64,000 bases of DNA from Pomphorhynchus laevis. Its lineage: Eukaryota > Acanthocephala > Palaeacanthocephala > Echinorhynchida > Pomphorhynchidae. The notes under the pieces are model-generated. The model did not search any database. It saw only the letters and a list, made by a program, of their open reading frames with translations, and had not been told where the DNA came from. The stretch spans positions 310,001-374,000 of the forward strand of contig WNNJ02001273.1 of the NCBI GenBank assembly GCA_012934845.2, read 5' to 3'. Position numbers and translations under genes: made by a program. Shown one piece after another: positions 34,291-45,324 of this stretch (its first letter is position 1; each line of letters starts with the position of its first letter).

Positions 34291-35460
34291 TTTGGCACAA
34301 GCTCTACTTTAAATTAATTAATTTAAACTGCATGTTAAGCAATCAAAATTAATGTCGATTTTGTAGATTTTAATTTTCTGGTAAAAGTGTGAAATATTGC
34401 AAATAAACTTTAGGAATGAATGTAAAAATATATATAATTAAGAATATCATTATATTGAAGCATATCTAATTTCACATTTGAGGTAGTCTATAATATTGAA
34501 TATTTACTCTATTTAAATATATAATAACTTTCCTATCCTAAAATCATCTTTGATAAAAGTCGATGATTTTACTTTGCTACCACATTCACGCTTGGCGACC
34601 ATATTTTTATTCGCCTATTACCATATAATTACAACAATGTAATGGAATGAATGTGCGATTTTGTTTTATTTCCTGCTTGCAGGAAAGTGTGAAGTACTCT
34701 TTTAAATTCAATGACTTTCTAGTGCAAATAATTTTATCCAAAAGTGGGGATCTGTTAAGAGCAGCTAAAACTTAGTAAAACATGGTATATTTGGGTATAA
34801 CATGTAAGTGGCATTATATAAATTTATCATTTAGAAAAATAATTATATTTTATGTTTTGAAATGTCATTTTGACGGCAATTTATATTCTAAGATATGCAA
34901 ATCAACAAGTAATTTCTAATGCGCTATACTTATGAAAGGCATTACAGATACATAGTATATTATATTATTAGATATAATAAATCAATTATATACTTGTAAT
35001 TAAAGATTTGGAATTAAAGTATAAAATATTGGAGTTATATTAATTATATATTTGAAATATATTATTATATATTAATGTAATATTTTATTTATTGTTTGTT
35101 TTAGTTTACGTTAAATTGAGGATAATCATCATTAAAGAATAAATATATAATTTGGTATTTAATTTAATATTATTATATATATTTGATTTTATTAAGACAT
35201 TACGTTGTTGTTAAAAATGTAATGTAAATTGTTAAATGGAAATAAAATATTAAAATTTATTCAATTATAACATTATGTTTTTATTTATTACATTTTTTCT
35301 CTGGCGTTTTTATGTCTTTGATGATAATAATTGGTCATCAAAGTAAATATTTCGATTAAAGTTAGAACAATTTAATTTATATTCTCATTGATAATAAGAT
35401 AACTAAACACTAATTTAATTTTATAATAAATACTAAACTCATAATCTTATTCCATTTCAA
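34291..35460. other. AT-rich spacer
   Basis: Nothing supported beyond poly-A/T runs. Confidence 0.5.
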
Positions 35461-35784
35461 ATATATAGTTATTACAGGAACAAAGAAGCAGAAATTATCC
35501 TTTTTTTGATAAAAAAAAATCTATATTTTGATAGCTCCTGCTATCATCATCAGGATTACAATAAAAATTTTCACATTTTTTTATTCTTTTTATTTTTTTT
35601 AATTGTGAAACATTTTATTGTAATAAAATGTATTACAATAAAATTATATGTTATATATGATGTATCTATTACAATAAAATCAATTTTATTGTAATCCTGA
35701 TGATAGCAGGAGCTATGGAAAAATAGAATTTTTTATCAAAAAAGGATAATTTCTGCTTCTTTGTTCTTGTAATAACTATATATT
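35461..35784. mobile_element. Fold-back element with arms of about 100 bp
   Basis: The left arm 35461-35566 (ATATATAGTTATTACAGGAA, AAGCAGAAATTATCC, ATAGCTCCTGCTATCATCAT) is repeated in inverted form at 35682-35784 with few mismatches. The centre carries repeats of ATTACAATAAAAT. Non-autonomous, no coding content. Confidence 0.85.
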
Positions 35785-36299
35785 TAATTTTATATTTTGT
35801 CAGCTGCTGATATAATCATACAAACATATATCTTGTTCTATTTGTAAATTTGAAAGAATTCGACGTTCTTAAGGCTATTATTATTTAAATAGTAAAAATA
35901 ACATATTTAAATTTAAAAGAAACAGTATATTATATAAATAAACAGTATAGTATATTATAAAATATTATATAAATAAACAGTATAGTATATTATAATATAT
36001 TATAGTATATTATATTATGAAACAGTATAGTATATTATATAAATAATATACTTTGTATAATAAAAGGGTACACAAGAATTGATCTAATATGTAATGATGT
36101 TGGCTTCAAAATCATCTAAAAATTTAATGGATACATATTTTAAAGTAGGCTATAATAAAAATATAATCAAGCGGAAAATAGTAAAATATAAATAAACACA
36201 ATAATATTAAAAATAAATTTAAAATAATTAGCGGAAAATTTTTATTGATAATAAATAATATGCTTTGCATTAGAATAAGATACTAGATAAACAAAGTTT

Positions 36300-36620
36300 T
36301 ATTAGAGGATATACGTCATCGGCATGCATTTGGCCTTGTTGCTATGTTGGGTCGATGAATAGGAGCTGATACCTAATTACATAGCAGTTCCTTCTGATAA
36401 CCTCTAACCCTTATTCTGATACATCGTCTGTTATTTATTAATCGATTTATTAAAATTGTCTTTTATTTTGAATTTCAATTTTTTATTTTAACTTAGTTTA
36501 AATTATAATAAATAACTAGTATAGATGCTTATCCTGATGACCTCTAACCCTTATTCTGATACATCGTCTGTCATTTATTAATCAATTTATTAAAGTTGTC
36601 TTTTAATTTGAATTTCAATA
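36300..36620 (+). repeat. GC-hairpin repeat family, one and a half copies
   Basis: ATGCATTTGGCC, TTGCTATGTTGGGTCGA, CATAGCAGTTCC and CTCTAACCCTTATTCTGATA follow in the same order as at 25710-25830. The second half is repeated again at about 36530-36620. Confidence 0.8.
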
Positions 36621-37840
36621 TATCATATATATGAATAATCAATAATACGCTTTGTTAAACTATTTATGTAGCCTTATCCATAATAAAACTAATATTGATG
36701 AAATAAATTAATAAAAATAAATAAATTAATTAAATAATTTTAAATTAATAAATTAAATAAATTAATAAATATATTAGTTTTATATCAATGTATATATTGC
36801 ATCAACATAAACAAATCGTTTTGGTTCTGATTCTATCACAAAATTAATATTTTGTCTAGAATTTTAAAATATTTTTTATGAAAAACATTTTATAATACTT
36901 TAAAATTATCTCGAAAATGCTCTATAATAGAGACACCTCTGAGAGACTTTTTCAACCCCGAGGTTTCTCATACAACGGGGTCTCTTTACAGAAAGTTTAG
37001 CGTAAAATACGTCACTAAAATTGCGTTCACTAGTCATCCTAAGAACGTGTCCTTCAATATTAAGAGCTCGTGAGTTTACTCTAAGATTCTTGTGAATAAC
37101 CGATTTATTATTTTACAAAATAATAAATTATATATTATAGGTTATATTATAATAATATATTACATTTGTGATTTTATTATCTTTTAATATAATATAATAT
37201 TTGACTAGTTTTTAAATAAACTTCAAGAACAATTAGTAAATTAAATTATCACAAATTGTAGTTTATTTTATTCTAAAAATATCTTTTATAAAGATATTTT
37301 GATAATTTTTATTTTTATATCTTTTATAAAGATATAAAGATATCTTTTATCTTTTGTATATATTATATGAGTAAGCTAATTTACAGTAGCGTAACGCTCC
37401 ACACGGAACAGAACATATGCTTTATGTCACGATATAATTAGTTTAATTGGATTAATAAATTGAAATGTTTTTAAATGTTGACATAGTGACTGGCAATAAA
37501 AACTTGTTTTTATGATTCAACACTAAAGAATAGATGACCATTGCTTATAAGTAGTTAAAACTTTCGTAATTATTTGTTGTTTCGTAAGTATTAAATTTCA
37601 GTCATATTACAGTTTTTACCGATCGAAATACTAAGAAACTTTCGTAAAAGATAATGGTATTTATCAGCATCCCACAATCGAATTTAAAATGTTGAATATA
37701 ACATTATACATTTAACCAAGGAATTTAAAAAAGTACTAGATTGTAATTACCGGGGACTTTTAAATGTACAAAATAAAGGCCGTGTCAATTCTAAAGATTT
37801 TGATCACTTCAATTAAAGGGTTAAGCTTTCAATAATTAAA
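36621..37840. other. AT-rich spacer with a possible DNA-transposon end
   Basis: Around 36912-36990, CTCTATAATAGAGACACCTC and a later CAACGGGGTCTCTT resemble the ends of TATA-rich MITEs derived from pogo/Tc1-like elements. The rest is unassigned. Confidence 0.35.
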
Positions 37841-37843
37841 CAC

Positions 37844-38007
37844 GTAAAGAATTATTGAAGCTGGATTAAAGAAAAGAAGAAATTATTTTTGATATATCGC
37901 TAACTTCTGTTAGCCTCTTCAGAAAATTACCTAATTTTCTGAAGATGTTAACAGAAGCTAGCGAAATATCAGATAAAATTTTCCGATCCAGCTCCAATAA
38001 TTCTTTA
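37844..38007. mobile_element. Fold-back element, copy 1
   Basis: TAAAGAATTATTGAAGCTGG at 37845 pairs with CCAGCTCCAATAATTCTTTA at the other end, and the middle CGCTAACTTCTGTTAGC pairs with GTTAACAGAAGCTAGCG. About 165 bp, no coding capacity. Confidence 0.85.
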
Positions 38008-38250
38008 TCAATAATGGATCAACTATTTAAAATTAAACATGTCATCGAATGTGTTGCATCGATATATGTAATTTGTAGAATTGTGGTTGTAGCTAACATT
38101 TTGCTGATGTCACCAAAATTGTGTTACACATGTATTGAGTTTGAATCATACTATTTTAGACAAATATAAAATTTAAAAATAAAAAATTGTGGTTAAGCAC
38201 AAACTGTGGCAGAAATCAAACTAAATAGCATTATATCTATAATATGTAAT
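38008..38250. other. Spacer between fold-back copies
   Basis: A 74-codon ORF runs out of copy 1 into here but is mostly the fold-back arm; not supported as a gene. Confidence 0.4.
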
Positions 38251-38445
38251 TAAAGAATTATTGGAGATGGATCAAAGAAAGAATGAACATTTTATTTGAT
38301 ATTTCGCTAAGCTCTGTTTGCATCTTCAGGAAACTATTGAAGATGATTGCAGGTAATTACATGTAAGTTTTTGAAGATGCCAACAGAAGTTACCGAAATA
38401 TCAAAAATAATTTCTTCTTTCCTTTGATCCAACTTTAATAATTAT
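38251..38445. mobile_element. Fold-back element, copy 2
   Basis: Same family and orientation as the element at 37844: AAAGAATTATTGGAGATGGA at the left, GGATCCAACTTTAATAATT-like complement at the right, with GATATTTCGCTAAGCTCTGT inside. More diverged than copy 1. Confidence 0.8.
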
Positions 38446-39130
38446 TTATCAAATATGTAGAAAATTATTATAAAATTTTCCCGAGTCATTTAAAAGCAGC
38501 ACGAAATTATAAGTTGTGATATTTAGATTATGTTCCTCTGCCACCGATTTTCGACTACTTATTTCTAACCTTGTTGGCATTCATATTTCCGCCACTTGCC
38601 GTCTTCATGAAGTTAGGAAGGTGCGATATCAATTTAGCCTTCAATATTCTGTTAACAGCCTTGTTCTTTGTACCAGCAATAATACACGCGTTATTTGTTA
38701 TTTATATATACTAAAACTACTTTATCGCTTATTCTAGTGCGTGGTGTATTATATTCAGATTTTTACAAGTTAGTAAACTATATCGTCTTTATTTTTCTAT
38801 CTTTATAATTTCAATCTTTTGGTGTCGACAATTAAAAACAGAATTTAAAAAAGAATTTCGCCTAACAATAACGAAATATAAAATATCCGCTAAGGGTGTT
38901 TTAAATGGTTTTAAAATTTTTTATAAAATAGTTTTTACTATTTTACAATTATATATAACTATTTTAATTGCTACATTTTCATAGCATTTTCAGTGATATC
39001 TGATTTAATTTATTTACAAATCGAATTAAAACTCGAATTATCAGATTTTATTTGATATTATCAGATCTTTCGGATTTTTAAATTACTTTGCTGGGTATAA
39101 TTTTTTTTAATAATTATTATTATTAATAGT
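38446..39130. other. AT-rich flank of the intact LINE
   Basis: No gene recognised. Confidence 0.5.
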
Positions 39131-39134
39131 AATA

Positions 39135-42100
39135 AATACACGGATCCTGATACCCATTAACTACTTACATTTGAGATAAAATAACATACAATTACAGTTC
39201 CGCTTATTATTACAGTTTACAGTTCCAGATTACAGTTCCGCTTATTATTATTATTATTATTATAGTTATTAGTTAATAACATACAGAAAAACAGTTTGAT
39301 CGATATACTTACAATGGTTCGGGGGTGTCCCTCAAAAGAGAATAAGTGCTGCAACTGTAACGGGCAGGCAGCAGTTTGTAGAGGTTGCCGTTGTGCCAAA
39401 TCGAAGAAAAAATGTGTCAACTGTAGCGCTCCAAACTGTAAAAACCAAAATCCGATCGTTTGTTTCTCGCGCAAACAAGTTTATGATGGAAATGATGATA
39501 AATTGATCTATAAACGAAAGGTGAATCAAAAGGGTAATCTCATTACTCAGTCGGGAACTGCACAGGGCAGCTCAGAACAGGATGACAACATATACACACT
39601 TCTCGACAATACAGCAATTCCTTTCAACGAACGCATTTCAATCATATATGATGAGGTTTGCAAATGGCGACCAAACTTGTTAATGCCACCGATGTGTGAG
39701 GCTAGCAATCGGTTGATTGATTTACTCACGAGCAAATATGCAGATTTTGCTTACAAGAAACCTAATGAAGCAACGGCTTTTAAAGAAGTATCAGTCATTT
39801 GTCAATTGGTACTACAGCGTCCACCATCAAGAAAGGTTGCAGTAATCAGGCGAGTTTTAGAAAGAAGGTTAGAAATGTGGAGTCTGCACAAATTTACAGA
39901 TCTCATCAAAGAAGGGACGTGCCTACAAAACAAATTGCGATTACAAAAAGATCAAAAGTTGCCGGATGGCATGCTATCAAAAAAACTATTTTCATCTCGA
40001 ATGAAGGTTGGTAACACAAAAAGTGCTTTGAAACTCCTTATGCAAAGTGAAACGCAGAAACCAATATATTCCATGGATGATTGCGTTGATGGTATCCTAG
40101 TTAAGGATCATATTTCTAAATTGCACCCTCCTGCAAGCGGTATACATGCGGAAGCATGTTTGACAGAAAGCCTGTTGGGTTGTGTCCCGCATCACCCTGT
40201 TGAGTTCACAGTGATTGACAATACACACATCCTTTCGAACGCAAAGAAAATTCACGGAGGGGGAGGCCCCTCTGGTATGACTTCAACAATGCTACGACTG
40301 ATGCTAACATCATTTAAGAGTCATTCCGAAAAATTTGCAAATGTCTTAGCTGATCTTGCAATAAGAATAGCGACGGAACGTATTTTGCCTGAACATATGG
40401 AAGCCTTTACTGCGTGTCGAATTGTTGCGCTAAACAAAAATCCTGGAATACGGCCGATCGGGGTAGGTGAAGTGGTCAGAAGACTAGTTGGAAAAGTTAT
40501 CCTCCAAGTGGCAAATGAGAGTTTGAAATCTGTAGCAGGAGTGGAACAGTTATGTGCAGGTCAAAAAGCAGGCATTGAATTCGCGATACATAGTATTAGA
40601 AGCAAATTCTTTTCGAATCAGTCATTTGGATTGCTAGCCGTCGATGCAAAGAATGCATTTAATCTTGTGAACAGGAACGTATTACTTCAAAACGTTAAAA
40701 GAATATGTCCTGCGTTATCTGTCATTCTACAGAACACGTATACTGGACAGACTTTGCTTATAGATGATGGTGTGGTTGTGAAGGCGAACGAGGGTCTGAC
40801 ACAGGGAGACCCACTTGCCATGGCTGCATTTGCAGTGTCATCACTTGCAATGATTTCTCGAATAAAAACCATGATACCAGGTATATTTCAAAGGTGGTAT
40901 GCAGATGACGCGTCATTTGTGGGAAGTGTCGATGAATTGAAAAGGGTTTGGGACTGGCTAGAAGTACATGGACCAGAATATGGTTATTTCATAAATGCAG
41001 AAAAGTCAAAGCTTTTACTTCATCAAGGTGCGCAAACAAACCTAGGTCAAAAAAGTCCTATCATGCACGTAGAAACGGTCTTTAACGGATTGGTCGTTCT
41101 GGGATCGATGATAGGTTCATCGGATTTTATGGACTTGACACTCAACAAGCGAATTTTGGATTGGGTAAGATTGATTCACAGTTTGGTTGATGTTGCATCG
41201 GTTGATGTTCATTCGGCATATTGTGCATTTATATATGGAGCGCAATTTAAATGGCTGCATTTATTGAGGACAACTAAATGCACTCGCTTTTCGTTGGAGA
41301 AATTGCGAACAGAGATATTCCAGACATTAGTGAAAGCATTAACCAATAAGAATATGTCACATGTTTTTGAAATGGTATATGCGCTACCCATATCGAGTGG
41401 AGGGTTAGGAATTCGAGATCCGGTTGAGGATAGTGAGGATCAGTACAAGTGTTCACTACAGCTATCAGTCAATATGGAGTTGTCCAGCCAATCAGAACCT
41501 GAACTTGATATTTGGGAAAACATAAAGATAGTAAATGAAAGAAAATTGAAGAAATTGAAACAAAGGATAACAGACACATCACCAGAATTGGAGATGTTGC
41601 TGGATTACGCGAGTATGAAAGGGGCATCAAATTGGTTAACAACAAGACCGATTAGTTTAAAGGGTTGGCACTTATCTAATGATGAATTCCACGATGCTTT
41701 AGCAGCTCGGTATAACTGGACTCCAGACAACCTTCCCATGAAGTGTGCGTGTGAGGAAGACTTAACGACAACACATGCGTTATCGTGTAGAAGAGGCGCT
41801 ATTCCGATCATACGACATAACGAGATTCGTGACATTTTGACTGCAAAACTCACGCAGGTGTGCAAAAGTGTTGGAGTAGAACCACAGTTGAACCCCGTTC
41901 CTACAAATCATATATTTACATCAGCAGTGACAACACGTGATGGTGCAGCGCGTGCAGATATAGTATGCAGTGGCTTGTTCGGAGAAAGGATGGAGCGGAC
42001 GTTTGTTGACGTCAGTTTATTTAATAATCATGCTTCATCCTCTCAATCGAAATCAATAGAGTCGGTATTTCATTACCATGAGAAGAGAAAACGTTCAAAA

Positions 42101-42500
42101 TACGAGGAAAGAATAATTGACATTGAGCGTAGTATTTTCTGTCCCTTTATAATGGCGACCAATGGTGCAATTGGACCATCTGCTTCTGGTTTGCTACGAA
42201 CACTAGCACACAAACTATCTGTCAATAGTGGCGAATCCTACGCTGATGTGATTTCTGAGTTGCGAAATAATTTGAGCATTTGTACAGCAAAAATGGTTTC
42301 ACGTTGCTTTCGTTCACCAAGAGTGAAAATTTTTGTTCCACGTGAACTATGGTGATACAAAATCAAGAAAATATAATAAACATTGTTGAATAGTAATATT
42401 TTTTATTTTTTATTTGTGACTCAATTGCGCTGGCTTTGTAAATAAATTATCTTTATCTAAAAATAAAAAAATAAAATAAAAAAAAAAAATACACGGATCT
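39135..42500 (+). mobile_element. Apparently full-length LINE, family A
   Basis: A 5' leader with two copies of ATTACAGTTCCGCTTATTAT and a TTA microsatellite (39180-39262), one uninterrupted ORF (39314-42355), a 3' UTR of about 110 bp and an A-rich tail ending near 42490. AATACACGGATC[C/T]TGAT occurs just before the leader (about 39134) and right after the tail (about 42488), a 17-bp target-site duplication with one mismatch. It looks whole and young. The target includes a scrap of another member of the family (42493-42896). Confidence 0.85.
39314..42355 (+). CDS. Family-A retrotransposon polyprotein: Cys-rich/RT/restriction-like endonuclease
   Basis: 1013 codons without a break. Start chosen at ATG 39314 because the related copy at 47680 begins at the same point before its Cys-rich motif. 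Residues 12-50 are Cys-rich (CCNCNGQAAVCRGCRCAK, then CVNCSAPNCKNQ), a probable nucleic-acid-binding zinc region. RT spans about 365-575: RPIGVGEVVRRLVGK (380), LLAVDAKNAFNLVNR (440, catalytic D), LTQGDPLAMAAFA (495), RWYADDASFVGS (527, catalytic DD), and GYFINAEKSKLL. A C-x-C-x8-H-x3-C knuckle (811-825, CACEEDLTTTHALSC) precedes IRHNEIRDILTAKL (833) and a PD-(D/E)XK-like core, ARADIVCSGLFGE (879) with RTFVDVSLFN (895). All catalytic positions that I can judge are present. Relatives are common, usually unnamed, in invertebrate genomes; R2/NeSL-like grouping is inference. Confidence 0.9.
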   Translation: MVRGCPSKENKCCNCNGQAAVCRGCRCAKSKKKCVNCSAPNCKNQNPIVCFSRKQVYDGNDDKLIYKRKVNQKGNLITQSGTAQGSSEQDDNIYTLLDNTAIPFNERISIIYDEVCKWRPNLLMPPMCEASNRLIDLLTSKYADFAYKKPNEATAFKEVSVICQLVLQRPPSRKVAVIRRVLERRLEMWSLHKFTDLIKEGTCLQNKLRLQKDQKLPDGMLSKKLFSSRMKVGNTKSALKLLMQSETQKPIYSMDDCVDGILVKDHISKLHPPASGIHAEACLTESLLGCVPHHPVEFTVIDNTHILSNAKKIHGGGGPSGMTSTMLRLMLTSFKSHSEKFANVLADLAIRIATERILPEHMEAFTACRIVALNKNPGIRPIGVGEVVRRLVGKVILQVANESLKSVAGVEQLCAGQKAGIEFAIHSIRSKFFSNQSFGLLAVDAKNAFNLVNRNVLLQNVKRICPALSVILQNTYTGQTLLIDDGVVVKANEGLTQGDPLAMAAFAVSSLAMISRIKTMIPGIFQRWYADDASFVGSVDELKRVWDWLEVHGPEYGYFINAEKSKLLLHQGAQTNLGQKSPIMHVETVFNGLVVLGSMIGSSDFMDLTLNKRILDWVRLIHSLVDVASVDVHSAYCAFIYGAQFKWLHLLRTTKCTRFSLEKLRTEIFQTLVKALTNKNMSHVFEMVYALPISSGGLGIRDPVEDSEDQYKCSLQLSVNMELSSQSEPELDIWENIKIVNERKLKKLKQRITDTSPELEMLLDYASMKGASNWLTTRPISLKGWHLSNDEFHDALAARYNWTPDNLPMKCACEEDLTTTHALSCRRGAIPIIRHNEIRDILTAKLTQVCKSVGVEPQLNPVPTNHIFTSAVTTRDGAARADIVCSGLFGERMERTFVDVSLFNNHASSSQSKSIESVFHYHEKRKRSKYEERIIDIERSIFCPFIMATNGAIGPSASGLLRTLAHKLSVNSGESYADVISELRNNLSICTAKMVSRCFRSPRVKIFVPRELW

Positions 42501-42896
42501 TGATTCGAGCGGACGTTCTTCGACGTCAATGTCTTTTCTTCTCATGTTCAATCGAACACAATACGCAGTCCTGACAACGCTTTCGATTATAACGAAAAAA
42601 GAAAAAAATCCAAGTACCTCGAAAGAATCCGAAGGATAGAAAACAGCTCCTTTATCCCGCTCGTCTTTTCAACATCAGGGGGTTTCGGCAAAGAAGCTAG
42701 TATGCTAGTAAAGACTATTGCGACCGCTTTAGCTCAACAAGGACACATACGCTACAGTAATATAGCTATTAGACTAAAAAGAAAAATAAGCTTCGAAATT
42801 GCTCGGTCAATATCGGCCTGTCTCCGGAGTCCACGGTCAACACGAGGTACTCCCATGCGTAGTACATTCAAACACCCAGCCGACTCGTCTTCGTAG
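42493..42896 (+). mobile_element. C-terminal scrap of a second family-A element
   Basis: One open frame from FERTFFDVNVFSSHVQSNT through KRKKSKYLERIRRIENSSFI, LVFSTSGGFGKEASML and SISACLRSPRS to TAG. It aligns with residues 893-1003 of the intact polyprotein (RTFVDV, KRKRSKYEERIIDIERS, CFRSPR) but is clearly diverged from it. It starts exactly where the intact element's 3' duplication ends. Confidence 0.85.
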
Positions 42897-42939
42897 CTGT
42901 ATCCAGTATCCAATTCAGCATGCAGTGGATAAAAATAAT

Positions 42940-43480
42940 AATAATACAAATTTATTTAATGTGGCAAATGCGTACAAGTTGTACGCTTACAAGTCCACAA
43001 ACAAAAATGAGAAAGTCAAGCAGATAAATTGTTAAAATGGGATCGGATTTGTCGTTTGAAGCACTGCAGGGAAGTTGATTGGCGTATATGAATGGGCAGA
43101 TGATTCCACGATAGAGGAGCAGCCACCAGGAAGGAGCGGAGTCCAAAGGAGGTAGAGTAGTTTGGGACATGTAAAAGAAGGGAATTACAGGAACGCAAGG
43201 AACAGTAAACAGGACGAGAATTATCAAGAAAAGGAAGGTTGAGAAATGAAGGGGTATGAAAAGTTACAAGGCGGAAAGCAACGATAAGAAGACGAATTTG
43301 AACACGACAATAAATTGTAGGCAATTCGAGAGAAGCAAGATGGTAGGATGTATGATCAAAACGACGAAGACGGAGGAGAATTCGGACAGCTGCGTTGACG
43401 ATGCGTTGTTGCAGCAATATTTGTTGGTTGGATCCGTCAATAATGGATGTTGAGGGGTGCGGTGCAAAAAGTCGATATTG
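42940..43480 (-). mobile_element. L2/CR1-type LINE 3' end
   Basis: The - strand reads QQRIVNAAVRILLRLRRFDH, LELPTIYCRVQIRLLIVAFR, SFGLRSFLVAAPLSWNHLPI and FKRQIRSHFNN, the standard L2/CR1 RT C-terminus, ending at about 43016. An AAT-rich 3' terminus (about 42935-42960) follows. It is 5'-truncated and joined directly to family-B coding sequence. Confidence 0.9.
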
Positions 43481-43930
43481 AGGATCCTCACTGCAATCAA
43501 TAGACACTCCATTCCAGCCGTTGTCGTCATCGGGGAGGCTCTTCAGGTGAGCCTTGGCATTCCCTCTCATTAGCGCGATCGATATTCGCTGAAATAATTC
43601 CTCAGCTACCCGTGAATAAGGGATGTTTCGGCGAGCTGCAAGGTAGCGCGCTATTCTACAGATTAGATATAGTCCGCCAACGTTCCATTTCCCATAGGTA
43701 TCAACAACTGCACGGGTAAAAATGTAACAATTTTCCTCAATGGTATGTCGGTATTTTCGTTCTTTAACGCGGATAGCGCACTCTTCCGCGACGTAAGCAG
43801 CCTCCATGCATGATTTATTCAAGTATGATGACTGCTTAGGGTTTGTAACAGCGAAGTCAATTGCTTCGGGTGGGTCGCCGTGTAGGAGGATATCAGCTGG
43901 CCGTTCTCTAAAACCCCTGACACGATTCAA
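43016..43930 (-). pseudogene. Chimeric ORF: family-B nuclease C-terminus fused to L2 3' end
   Basis: 304 codons in one frame join two unrelated LINE families. The N-terminal part reads RERPADILLHGDPPEAIDFA, AAYVAEECAIRVKERKYRHT, VVDTYGKWNVGG and ELFQRISIALMRGNAKAHLK, the restriction-like endonuclease end of family B. From about residue 165 it is the L2 C-terminus. The join lies near 43440-43540. It is most likely accidental, though unbroken. Confidence 0.8.
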
Positions 43931-45310
43931 AATTTCACGCTCAACATGTAAACCTGCTGACTCGGCTGCATAGAATACTGTGTATCTTACTCCGTTATGA
44001 CGTATCCCTGGTTATCCTCCGAATTGACAAGTAACGGCGTGAAATCCGTAATCGTCAGCATCTTTAAAGCATCGTCTGCATTTATATGGTTTTTTTTGAT
44101 ATTGGAATTCTCAGCCACATCTTTATCGAGACAAGAAATTTCGCAGGAGGCATGTAGCAAGATACGAAATTCTGCAGGAGGCATGTTGAAGGCATGTAGC
44201 CTTCAACCATGCGTTCGCGTGAGGACAACCTACCGCTATTAATCGTGATTTGTCAAAACAGGATGACGTTTCAATTAGACGAGAGCGCAACACTTGCTTA
44301 ATCCTCGTCCCTAATCCAAATTGAGATAAGATTGCTGAGCGAGCACTGTTATCCATAACGAGTTCTTCCGGATAGTGGCGGGTTAACGTCTCAAAAGTTT
44401 GTGAATATTCCGGGAAAGAAGACGAATCTATTTGGCGATGCTGGCTACATACGCAACAGGAGTATGGACTAGACAACTTCGCATTCAAAGTCCGTCCATC
44501 CGCAATGGAAGGTTTGCTTGAACTTGTGAGTGTGAATCTAGTCTAATCCCTATCACTTGGTTAAGAACCTTGGTTACGACTTTATCAAACTGTTTTAAAG
44601 CAGAGTGTATAGAATACGGATCGATTGTTCGCATTAAATGGTTTATACGGGGGCTGAGGCGCAGTGTCTCAAAAGTAAGTAAACAATCTACGGATCGGGA
44701 ATTTCTGAAAGCAAGTCGAGATCCCTCATTAATCCCGGCAGAATCATATATTCAAGATGAGAACCGGTGAATTATGGACTTCCGATTGATGATCCAAGTA
44801 GAACAAAATTCATGATTTCGTTCAAGGTCATAGATTCAGAGAAATGCGATTGTACAAATTGAATAGCTTCCCGTTGTCTTATTATCTCAATTTTCCGCTA
44901 ATTGAGTTGCAAATTAACACTACCAAAAGCACTAGATAAGTAAGACAATACTTTGATAATGGACCGTGCCGACCCCCTGATTAATCCATCGTCCAACTAC
45001 CATTTATTGAACTCAATACCATCAATTGAATTTAAACTCTCTATGGTCGGTTGAATTAAAAGCGAGAACAAGGCGGATCCAAGAGGGTCACCTTGTTGGA
45101 CTCCGCATGCTGAATTTAAAGATTCCTGACCTATAATACGTAAATGCGAAGGTCCTTTATAACACCAACGTACCCACGCGGAGCACTCTGGAAATTGACA
45201 ATCGATGGCTTAAATAATTACAACACGACTGAGTGAATTAAAGGCATTGCGTACGTCAACCTTTAGCCACACCTAATCTGAATTATTAATTTGCTCGTGG
45301 TTTTTGAGTT
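43500..45310 (-). mobile_element. Decayed LINE family B, second copy
   Basis: From 45310 leftwards: WLKVDVRNAFNSLSR (catalytic D), FPECSAWVRWCYKGPSHLRI, ACGVQQGDPLGSALFSLLIQ, then the LDDG site with a TAG just before it, a decayed middle, and the intact nuclease end in the chimeric ORF. The 5' end is replaced by the hAT element at 45325. Several stops and frame changes between 43930 and 45310. Confidence 0.8.
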
Positions 45311-45324
45311 TGGCCTCATGAATG

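Noticed and set aside
42752-43530. Small ORFs on both strands around the LINE fragments
   Set aside because: They overlap the family-A scrap or the L2 tail in other frames.
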